DNA from: Candidatus Woesearchaeota archaeon
Lineage (GTDB): Archaea; Nanobdellota; Nanobdellia; Woesearchaeales; WJKV01
NCBI GenBank assembly: GCA_019323495.1
Contig: JAHWHE010000075.1
Span: 1 to 6,017, forward strand
Length of the DNA: 6,017 nucleotides
Direction of reading: 5' to 3'
The position numbers and the translations under genes were made by a program. A model generated the notes under the pieces. It made no database searches and had not been told where the DNA came from. It saw only the letters and a list, made by a program, of their open reading frames with translations. Of this stretch, positions 1-6,010 are shown piece after piece (the first letter of the stretch is position 1; the number at the start of each line of letters is the position of its first letter).

Positions 1-1
1 C

Positions 2-1993
2 ACATACGCTCAGCACTGCATCAACTTATCTCAAAACAAATTGCAGATAGATCCTGCAGATTCTTACTGCACGAATTTCAACACAAACGCAAACATCACG
101 CTCAACAGAGTAGGATTTACAAAGACACCTGTCATTTTAGGGGATGGACAAATCTGTCCGTCCTCTATTTGTTCTTTGATAAATTGGAACGGTGAAAACA
201 TCACATTCAGCGTAACTCATTTCTCGACATATAGCGTAGCAGCAACAAGTGGTTTAGTGATCAATGACCAAGGAGGTTCTATCTACACCTACAATAATAC
301 TTATTTCTATGCGAACTATACTAATTTCACTTCAAGCAGCATAAATGATAATACAGATGCAGGACAATGCAATATTAGTTTTAATGCCACACCTTCTACT
401 GTATATCAAATGACATACAACAGCAGTTCAGGATTGTACGAATACAACAAGACATTCACATACTCTCAAGCAGGCTCTGTTGGATGGACAGTCAGCTGCG
501 ATTCAAATTACGAACCAAGAACATTAACAGCAGCAACCAATGTCTTAAGTTCTGGAAATTTCGCGCCAACAGTTTCAATCACAGCTCCACCGAACGCAAG
601 CGTTTTCGAACAAAGAGACCAGATAAATTTCACAGGCACAGGAAGCGACAGGGAAGACATTCTAACCCTGACTTGGTACAGCAGTATCGACGGTTATTTC
701 GGAACAGGTGCAAATGTCAACAAATCTGATTTATCAGTAGGAAACCACACAATCATGCTAAATACAACAGACAGCGGAGGATTGACAGCAAACGATACTA
801 TAATAATAACAATAAATGCAATTCCTGATGAAGATGGAGATGGGCTAAGAGATTCGCAAGATGCAGTTGTTGGAAACACAAGCAATATTTCTATTACGGG
901 GGTGAGCCAAATAAATGTTTACATCAACGGAAGTAGTAATATCGATGGTCAAATTTTCTCAGGCAAACTGCCTGTATTGATAAATGACAATGGAAATGCG
1001 TTATGCAATTTCACATATAATTTCTCGCAGTCAAGCTTGAATTTTAGTAGGCTGTCGATAAAGAAAGACTGGTATTACACCATTTGTTTGTTAGGAGGGC
1101 AGCTTCAGTCAGGAAACGGCAAGACAATCTTTTTGACAGACAACGGATTCACAGGACTGTGCGTCAAGGATGCAGCCGACATCAATGTTTCTAATATCAG
1201 CGATGCTTGCAACGCAACCGATGAGCACGATTTCACAAGCTGCCTTGGGAACAGTACGGGCGTTGCTGTCAATGGTTTTACTTGCGTCGACCATGGAAGC
1301 ACGATTGAAATAAATAATCTGACACACAGCGGTGTGAAAGGCACAGGAGGAAGCGCACCGAGCTCTGGATCATCCTCTTCGACCTCTAGCGGAACAGGGA
1401 GCGGCGGCGGTGGTGGTGGCGGCGGAAGTGCTGCAGCATTGTACGGTGTCCCTGGAAATGTAGAGATAGACAATCCTTGCTGGGCGCAAGAAACAACATT
1501 CACTGTCTATAGCAAGGCAGGACAGCTTGCATCTATGATGGACATTCAATTCGCAAAACCATTCACAAACGAATTGATTGTTTCAGGAAAAACAGACAAG
1601 CAGGGAAAGTTCACTTATACTTTTGAAGAAAAAGGCCTTTACAATATGATTGTTGGTAGGGCAATGCCTTTGAAACTGCAGATAAGGATAATAGACTGCA
1701 CTCAGCCTGAGCCTGTCAAAGCTGCTGCAAAAGAAGCAGCAGACAATAAAACAGAAGTTACAGAACCGCAAGAATACGCAGTTGAAGATGTGATAGAACA
1801 ACAAGCAAAAGAAGACGAGCAGAAAAAGCCTAGGAGACTGCCTAAAAACAGGATTTACATCTTGGGCACGCTGTTTTTAATCCCTGGCGCAATCATTGGT
1901 TACTTTGTTTATACTACTAATAAAAAGAAACACAAGCATAAAAAGAAAAAGAATCACATGAAAAATGCATTTCGAAACATTTATAAACTATAA
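2..1993 (+). CDS. Large sequon-rich, membrane-anchored surface protein (5' end outside window)
   Basis: The reading frame is open to the left edge, so this is the C-terminal 663 residues of a longer protein; the signal peptide would lie outside the window. Residue numbers count from the codon at position 2. Residues 1-82 are a Cys-containing beta-rich segment ending in a THFSTYS motif. Residues about 188-273 look like a PKD/Ig-like domain (starting APTVSITAPP). Residues 276-287 (DEDGDGLRDSQD) resemble a calcium-binding thrombospondin-3/EF-type loop. A second Cys-containing beta-rich segment runs to about 445. A Gly/Ser linker (447-475) ends in eight glycines, followed by a beta-type domain (about 483-566), a charged stalk, one transmembrane helix (about 618-637) and a very lysine/histidine-rich tail. 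More than twenty N-x-S/T sequons suggest heavy N-glycosylation. I infer an outside-facing protein with a cytoplasmic tail. Its ligand or function (adhesion, S-layer-associated, host contact) is not readable. Confidence is high for the architecture and low for the role. Confidence 0.8.
   Translation, partial: TYAQHCINLSQNKLQIDPADSYCTNFNTNANITLNRVGFTKTPVILGDGQICPSSICSLINWNGENITFSVTHFSTYSVAATSGLVINDQGGSIYTYNNTYFYANYTNFTSSSINDNTDAGQCNISFNATPSTVYQMTYNSSSGLYEYNKTFTYSQAGSVGWTVSCDSNYEPRTLTAATNVLSSGNFAPTVSITAPPNASVFEQRDQINFTGTGSDREDILTLTWYSSIDGYFGTGANVNKSDLSVGNHTIMLNTTDSGGLTANDTIIITINAIPDEDGDGLRDSQDAVVGNTSNISITGVSQINVYINGSSNIDGQIFSGKLPVLINDNGNALCNFTYNFSQSSLNFSRLSIKKDWYYTICLLGGQLQSGNGKTIFLTDNGFTGLCVKDAADINVSNISDACNATDEHDFTSCLGNSTGVAVNGFTCVDHGSTIEINNLTHSGVKGTGGSAPSSGSSSSTSSGTGSGGGGGGGGSAAALYGVPGNVEIDNPCWAQETTFTVYSKAGQLASMMDIQFAKPFTNELIVSGKTDKQGKFTYTFEEKGLYNMIVGRAMPLKLQIRIIDCTQPEPVKAAAKEAADNKTEVTEPQEYAVEDVIEQQAKEDEQKKPRRLPKNRIYILGTLFLIPGAIIGYFVYTTNKKKHKHKKKKNHMKNAFRNIYKL
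1973..1987 (+). promoter_or_regulatory. Probable archaeal promoter (BRE + TATA box) for the MinD-like gene
   Basis: CGAAA at 1973-1977 (BRE-like) is followed by TTTATAAA at 1980-1987, a near-ideal archaeal TATA box. Transcription would be expected about 25 bases past the box centre, near 2008-2010, giving a short leader of about 20 bases that just includes the ribosome binding site at 2013-2019. The box lies inside the last codons of the upstream surface-protein gene. The start position is inferred from spacing only. Confidence 0.65.
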
Positions 1994-2012
1994 TTGATTC
2001 GTTTAAGTTAAA

Positions 2013-2019
2013 GAGGTGA
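2013..2019 (+). promoter_or_regulatory. Strong Shine-Dalgarno of the MinD-like gene
   Basis: GAGGTGA matches the archaeal 16S rRNA 3' end (anti-SD CACCUC core) over seven bases and ends nine bases before the ATG at 2029. This decides the start codon of the MinD-like gene and contrasts with the next gene, which has no such site. Confidence 0.85.
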
Positions 2020-2028
2020 AATTTAGGC

Positions 2029-2850
2029 ATGACTGGCGGCAAGATCATTGGCGTTATTTCAATTAAGGGCGGAGTAGGCAAGACAACGACTGTTTCTAAT
2101 CTCGGTGCAGTTTTTCACAAGGTATTCGGAAAGAAAACTTTGATTGTTGATGCAAATTTCACAGCACCTAACCTTGCGCTTCATCTAGGTCTTGTAGATC
2201 CAGAAACAACTATCCACGATGTCATGCAGAACAAGGCAGACATATCAGAAGCAATCTACGAGCACGAGTTCGGTTTCCACATTATTCCGGCAAGCTTATT
2301 GAATGTCAAAGTGAATCCTTTCAAGCTGAAAGAAAAAATACAGAAGATGAGAAGCACTTACGATGTGATTCTGATTGACAGCAGTCCTAATCTTACAGGA
2401 GAGATTCTTGCGACAATGCTTGCGAGTGACGAATTACTAGTGGTGACCTCGCCTGATTATCCTACATTGAGCTGTACTATGAATGCGATCAAGGTCGCTA
2501 AGAGCAAGAAAGCGCCAATCACAGGATTGATACTCAACAGGACAAGAGGAAAGCACTATGAATTGAGCATTCACGACATAGAGGATGCAACAGGCGTTCC
2601 TGTTCTTGCAGTCCTTCCGGACGATCACAAGGTATCAGAAGCATTGGCAAACACAATTCCAGCAGCGCTTCACTCTCCAATGAGGGAAGTAAGTTATGAG
2701 TACAAGAAATTGGCAGCGTCTTTGCTGGGCGAGAATTTCGAAGACAAGAGAATCCTGCCTAAGATAACTAGATTATTCAAGAAGAATTACGGAAAGCACG
2801 AAATCAACAGGGAAGTCATACGCTCTGAAAGACTAGGACAATTAAAATAG
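2029..2850 (+). CDS. minD: MinD/ParA-family P-loop ATPase
   Basis: This 273-residue protein is a SIMIBI-class ATPase of the MinD/ParA group. These dimerise on ATP, often at the membrane or on DNA, and position other complexes. Seen in the sequence: the deviant Walker A KGGVGKTT at residues 13-20 with the signature lysine K13; the switch I/Walker A' segment IVDANFTAPNL with D41; Walker B ILIDSSP with D117; and an LILNRTR segment in the second half, where MinD/ParA proteins bind the nucleotide base. Near the C-terminus, residues 242-254 (ILPKITRLFKKNY) are basic and amphipathic, resembling the membrane-targeting helix of bacterial MinD, but about 19 further charged residues follow. The start is fixed by the Shine-Dalgarno. 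The gene lies 35 bases after the surface-protein gene and seems to have its own promoter. No MinC, MinE or ParB partner is in the window. Family assignment is firm; a division role is not shown, and several archaeal MinD homologues position motility or surface structures instead. Confidence 0.88.
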   Translation: MTGGKIIGVISIKGGVGKTTTVSNLGAVFHKVFGKKTLIVDANFTAPNLALHLGLVDPETTIHDVMQNKADISEAIYEHEFGFHIIPASLLNVKVNPFKLKEKIQKMRSTYDVILIDSSPNLTGEILATMLASDELLVVTSPDYPTLSCTMNAIKVAKSKKAPITGLILNRTRGKHYELSIHDIEDATGVPVLAVLPDDHKVSEALANTIPAALHSPMREVSYEYKKLAASLLGENFEDKRILPKITRLFKKNYGKHEINREVIRSERLGQLK

Positions 2851-2867
2851 TTTTTTCTGCTGTTTTT
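2851..2867 (+). terminator. T-tract terminator after the MinD-like gene
   Basis: Six Ts directly follow the TAG stop (2851-2856) and five more come at 2863-2867, with no evident hairpin. Runs of T on the coding strand are sufficient for archaeal RNA polymerase to terminate. The position between a stop codon and a new promoter fits. Confidence 0.6.
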
Positions 2868-2870
2868 AAT

Positions 2871-2885
2871 GCAAATGTTTTTAAA
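2871..2885 (+). promoter_or_regulatory. Probable promoter of the ABCE1 gene, placed for a leaderless mRNA
   Basis: GCAAATG (BRE-like, 2871-2877) precedes TTTTTAAA (2878-2885). The box centre is about 27 bases upstream of the ATG at 2909, so transcription would begin at or within a base or two of the start codon. No Shine-Dalgarno lies between box and ATG, which supports leaderless initiation. Confidence 0.6.
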
Positions 2886-2908
2886 GGCTACTTTTATTTT
2901 TCGCTACT

Positions 2909-4666
2909 ATGACAAGAATAGCTATCCTTGACAAACAGTTGTGCAAGAACGGAATTGACTGTCCGTTTATCTGCGGCAATGCGTGCCCGATTAACCGGAC
3001 TAAGCAGGACTGTATTGTTGTGGAAGAAGATAACAAGGCTCTGATCAATGAGGAGTTATGTATAGGCTGCGGAATCTGCGTGAAGCAATGCCCTCACGAA
3101 GCAATAAAGATAATTAATCTCCCGGCTGCGTTAGAGAGGGACCCTATACATCGTTACGGCCCAAACAGTTTCGCACTTTATTCTTTGCCGACTCCTTTGT
3201 TCGGAAGAGTGGTGGGGATTGTCGGCATTAACGGAATTGGAAAGAGCACAGCCATAAAGATTATTGCGGGCTTGTTGAAGCCGAATTTCGGGAAGATTGG
3301 GAAAGAAGGCACTTACGAAGAATTGATACAATTCTTTAAAGGGACAGAAGCGCAGATATTTTTTGAAAAGATAAAGAAAGGCGAGATAAAATTAAGCTAC
3401 AAGCCGCAGGCAGTGGACCAGATACCGAGAAACGCGAGCGGAACAGTAAAAGATTTGCTGGAAAAAGTAGATGAGAAAAAACAGCTTTCAGAAATCGCAG
3501 CAAAGCTGGAGATATCAAATATACTGAATAACGATATTAAAACTTTGTCAGGCGGAGAATTGCAGAGAGTTGCGATCGCTGCGACTGTCCTGAAACAGGC
3601 AAATCTGTATATCTTTGACGAGATGACTTCTTATCTCGACATCAAGCAGAGATTGAAGGTGAGTAAGTTCATTAAATCATTGGCAGCAGAAGACACTGCG
3701 GTTCTTGTGATAGAGCACGATTTGATTGCGCTCGATTACATGGCAGACATGGTCCACATAATGTACGGAGAGCCGGGTGGTTTCGGTGTAGTAAGCCAGC
3801 CAAGGCCTGTCAAGACAGGGATCAACATTTATCTGGACGGTTACATGAAAGAAGAGAACGTGCGTTTCAGGGACAAGAAGATAAAATTCGAGATTAGGCC
3901 TCCGTCAGAGGCAAAAAAAGATGTCGAGCTCACGATTTGGCCTGAAATAAACAAAAAATTAGGCGACTTTTACTTGGAAGCAGACAGTGGATTAATCCAC
4001 AAGCATGAAAGTGTGGGAATTCTTGGGGCGAATGGAATAGGCAAGACAACATTCGTAAGAATGCTGGCAGGTGAGCTGAAGCCGGACCAGGGGGAAATAG
4101 ATACCGCAATCAAAGTAAGCTATAAGCCGCAATACCTTGAAGCTGAAAGCAATGAATTAGTGATGAATGTTCTCCAGGACGCGATATCCAATTATTCAGT
4201 TGAAATCATAAGGCCGTTGAATCTCCAGCCATTGTTCATGCAGAAAATAAATCAGCTTTCAGGCGGAGAACTGCAAAGAGTCGCGATCGCTCTTGCAGTG
4301 TCAAAGAAATGTGATCTGGTGCTTTTAGACGAGCCTAGTGCATACCTGGATGTTGAGCAGCGGCTTGCGGTCGCAAAAATGATAGGCAATATCGCAGAAA
4401 ACAGAGGATTGTCAATCATGGTCGTTGACCACGACCTTTTGTTTCTTGATTATCTTTCAGAACGTTTGCTGGTTTTTGACGGGGAGCCTGCAAGACGCGG
4501 CCATGCGCACGGTCCTTTCAGGATGGAAGAAGGGATGAACAAATTATTGAAGGAATTGGACATAACCTTGCGAAGAGACGAAGCAAGCGGAAGGCCGAGA
4601 ATAAACAAGCCAGGCTCACAAAAAGATCAAGAACAGAAGAAAAAAGGTAAATATTATTATAGCTAA
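2909..4666 (+). CDS. abce1: ABCE1/RLI ribosome-recycling iron-sulfur ABC ATPase
   Basis: ABCE1 (RNase L inhibitor homologue) splits ribosomes into subunits after termination or rescue, working with aRF1 or Pelota in the cytoplasm. The whole family architecture is present in 585 residues, close to the usual archaeal length. An N-terminal ferredoxin-like region carries nine cysteines (C12, C18, C22, C26, C35, C51, C54, C57, C61), enough for two [4Fe-4S] clusters. The first nucleotide-binding domain has the HRYGPNSF Y-loop (81-88), Walker A GINGIGKST (106-114), signature LSGGE (213-217), Walker B with D237/E238 and switch H270. The second has Walker A GANGIGKTT (373-381), LSGGE (450-454), D474/E475 and H508. 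The C-terminus holds the hallmark GRPRINKPGS and ends KYYYS. NBD1 reads DEM where DEP is usual; catalytic residues are intact. The ATG fits a leaderless transcript. Its stop overlaps that of the convergent DUF99 gene. Confidence 0.98.
   Translation: MTRIAILDKQLCKNGIDCPFICGNACPINRTKQDCIVVEEDNKALINEELCIGCGICVKQCPHEAIKIINLPAALERDPIHRYGPNSFALYSLPTPLFGRVVGIVGINGIGKSTAIKIIAGLLKPNFGKIGKEGTYEELIQFFKGTEAQIFFEKIKKGEIKLSYKPQAVDQIPRNASGTVKDLLEKVDEKKQLSEIAAKLEISNILNNDIKTLSGGELQRVAIAATVLKQANLYIFDEMTSYLDIKQRLKVSKFIKSLAAEDTAVLVIEHDLIALDYMADMVHIMYGEPGGFGVVSQPRPVKTGINIYLDGYMKEENVRFRDKKIKFEIRPPSEAKKDVELTIWPEINKKLGDFYLEADSGLIHKHESVGILGANGIGKTTFVRMLAGELKPDQGEIDTAIKVSYKPQYLEAESNELVMNVLQDAISNYSVEIIRPLNLQPLFMQKINQLSGGELQRVAIALAVSKKCDLVLLDEPSAYLDVEQRLAVAKMIGNIAENRGLSIMVVDHDLLFLDYLSERLLVFDGEPARRGHAHGPFRMEEGMNKLLKELDITLRRDEASGRPRINKPGSQKDQEQKKKGKYYYS
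4640..4645 (-). terminator. Possible T-tract terminator for the minus-strand operon
   Basis: Six As on the plus strand give TTTTTT on the minus strand, about 17 bases past the DUF99 stop codon and inside the Lys-rich end of ABCE1 (codons for QKKKG). It is the nearest T-run available to stop the operon transcript. It may be only a by-product of lysine codons. Confidence 0.35.
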
Positions 4667-5277
4667 GCTCGTCCTTTGCTTTCTCCTTCAGCTATTCCAG
4701 AAGCTATCAGGTGCGCTGTTCTTATCGGTTCTGGCATGTGGCCCCGCGTGACAGCGACTTTGATGATTTCTTTGGCTTTTTTTACAGGTATCGCTTTGCA
4801 CTGGAAATATATCTTCCCTCCTCCAACTTCTATCTCTCTTATCTTTCCAGCCTGTTTGATAAGTTTCAATTTCATTTTGTAATTAGGAACATTCTTGATT
4901 GCTGATTTAATGCTTTCTAGGTTAGGATGGTTCCTCATGATAACTATGACTGGAAGATGGGTCTTGTCAGCCAGCAGCTTGACATCAATGACATTGAATC
5001 CTCCTACTGCGATCCCGTCTGTGAAGATGCACTGGAGCTGGTCCTTGTGCTTTGTCCTGTTGATCATGTCTGCGATCTTTTTTGTGCTGTCTTCTCCGTC
5101 AACAGTTATCTTGTCAGAAATGATCCCCTCTAATAATCCTCCTCCCCTGTGGATGCAACCTATTATAGGGATTTCACCTTTCTTGAGCTTGTCAAAAGGA
5201 GCGTCATCTACTCCGATAAGCCGGATCTCTTTCTTCACCTGTTTTTTCTTGTCAAAATAATATTTTATTCCTGCCAT
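4663..5277 (-). CDS. DUF99 family protein (endonuclease V-like fold), function unknown
   Basis: This complete 204-residue protein matches the archaeal DUF99 family: GVDDAPF (22-28), the HRGGGLLEG segment (43-51), ITVDGEDST (57-65), NRTKHKDQL (73-81) and FTDGIAVGGFNVID (85-98), then a region LPVIVIMRNHP about residue 108. The family is related in fold to endonuclease V, a nuclease that cuts near inosine. D24, E50 and D87 fall where the acidic metal-binding residues of that enzyme would be, but this placement is by motif reading, not by alignment. No signal peptide or membrane segment is seen, so it is probably cytoplasmic. The ATG starts one base after the stop codon of the TrmI-like gene (TAA-T-ATG), with no strong Shine-Dalgarno, suggesting translational coupling. 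The 3' end overlaps the ABCE1 stop. Family confidence is high; the substrate is unknown. Confidence 0.9.
   Translation of the reverse strand: MAGIKYYFDKKKQVKKEIRLIGVDDAPFDKLKKGEIPIIGCIHRGGGLLEGIISDKITVDGEDSTKKIADMINRTKHKDQLQCIFTDGIAVGGFNVIDVKLLADKTHLPVIVIMRNHPNLESIKSAIKNVPNYKMKLKLIKQAGKIREIEVGGGKIYFQCKAIPVKKAKEIIKVAVTRGHMPEPIRTAHLIASGIAEGESKGRA
4777..4783 (+). terminator. Possible T-tract terminator for ABCE1 inside the opposing gene
   Basis: Seven Ts on the plus strand lie about 110 bases past the ABCE1 stop, within the antisense of DUF99 lysine codons. No earlier comparable T-run exists after ABCE1, so if termination is T-tract driven this is the first strong candidate, producing an mRNA that overlaps DUF99. 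Its role is speculative. Confidence 0.3.
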
Positions 5278-5278
5278 A

Positions 5279-6010
5279 TTATACTCTTCGCATGACTGTC
5301 AAAAAGCCAGTATGCCCTATCTTGCCGAATTGTGGTCTAACTATCTCTCCGTCAATTTTCCATACGCGTTCGATCAGTTCAACTGTCTTGACCAGCACAA
5401 ATTTATCTTTCAATTTTTGGTTGTCATTGACGACTTTCTGCATCTGCGTGATATTCGGGCTGTAGCAGACCAGGAAGCCTCCGCTCTTCAATGCATTCTG
5501 GGCATGCTCGAGGCATAGCCAGGGCTCCAAAAGATCGAGAACAACAACATCTGCATTCTTTTTAGGAAAGCCTTCTTTGATTATGTCCCTTTTTTCAATT
5601 GTCACGTTCTTGAGCTCCAGGAACTTGACATTTTGTTTTGCGCTCTCGATGTGAGTATCATCGATATCATACGAATAAACTTGCTTGCATATGTTTGCCA
5701 GGAAACAAGCCAGTGCGCCTGTTCCTGTGCCTGCATCGAACACGACAGAATTCTTGCCGATTCCTGTCAATCCAATGACCTGCCCGATTTCTTTCAAGAT
5801 CATTATTTGTGCTGTCCTTTTGATCTTTTTGTAGACATCAAGAAACTGCGCATCAAAGCACGACATCTCTTTCTTCATATTAGTAACTATCTTTTTCTTC
5901 TTGAAATCCTCTTTCTTTACAGCACCGTGTTTTGTATGAAAATCTTTACTAGTATCTAGAACAACGAAACTATTGTCTGTATCTGTTACCAATACTTTAC
6001 TTTTCCCCAT
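5279..6010 (-). CDS. trmI: TrmI-type tRNA (adenine-N1)-methyltransferase
   Basis: This is a SAM-dependent methyltransferase of the TrmI/Trm61 (GCD14) family. Archaeal members methylate N1 of A58, and in studied species A57, in the T-loop of tRNA, acting as cytoplasmic tetramers. The N-terminal part has the FHTKHGAVKKEDF motif (24-36), typical of the family's small beta domain. The Rossmann domain carries motif I VFDAGTGTGALA (90-101), the SAM ribose-binding acidic residue D115 in VYSYDIDD, D142, and motif IV LDLLEPW (158-164), with D159 as the expected catalytic/adenine-binding aspartate. The end RPQFGKIGHTGFL fits the family's GHTG hallmark. At 243 residues it is slightly short. The ATG gives a sensible start, but only seven bases lie upstream, without a stop, so a slightly longer protein cannot be excluded. 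It is the first visible gene of the operon with DUF99. A57/58 position specificity is inferred from family. Confidence 0.87.
   Translation of the reverse strand: MGKSKVLVTDTDNSFVVLDTSKDFHTKHGAVKKEDFKKKKIVTNMKKEMSCFDAQFLDVYKKIKRTAQIMILKEIGQVIGLTGIGKNSVVFDAGTGTGALACFLANICKQVYSYDIDDTHIESAKQNVKFLELKNVTIEKRDIIKEGFPKKNADVVVLDLLEPWLCLEHAQNALKSGGFLVCYSPNITQMQKVVNDNQKLKDKFVLVKTVELIERVWKIDGEIVRPQFGKIGHTGFLTVMRRV

Noticed and set aside
41..43. TTG as the start codon of the surface-protein gene
   Set aside because: The frame is open upstream to position 2, the residues before it (including a Cys) continue the same style of surface domain, no Shine-Dalgarno precedes it, and a start there would leave an exported protein without a signal peptide.
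1403..1426. Glycine-codon run as a phase-variable microsatellite
   Set aside because: The unit is a triplet with mixed GGC/GGT/GGA codons, so slippage would change linker length without shifting frame. It is better read as a flexible linker.
1105..1503. Minus-strand open frame of 132 codons with a proline run
   Set aside because: It is antisense to the Gly/Ser linker and flanking domains; the prolines are simply the complement of the glycine codons. No recognisable domain is encoded.
1994..2908. Possible small RNA or riboswitch in the intergenic gaps
   Set aside because: The gaps are only 35 bases (1994-2028) and 58 bases (2851-2908) and are accounted for by a Shine-Dalgarno, T-tracts and a promoter; no structured element was seen.
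3548..4291. 33-base near-repeat (3548-3580 and 4259-4291, three mismatches), each containing GCGATCGC
   Set aside because: Both copies encode SGGELQRVAIA, the signature motif of the two ABCE1 ATPase domains, and all differences are synonymous. Domain homology explains it; the palindrome follows from the Val-Ala-Ile-Ala codons.
4895..5260. Plus-strand open frame of 121 codons rich in Ser, Leu and Ile
   Set aside because: It lies wholly antisense to the well-supported DUF99 gene, and its hydrophobic composition is what the complement of such a gene yields.
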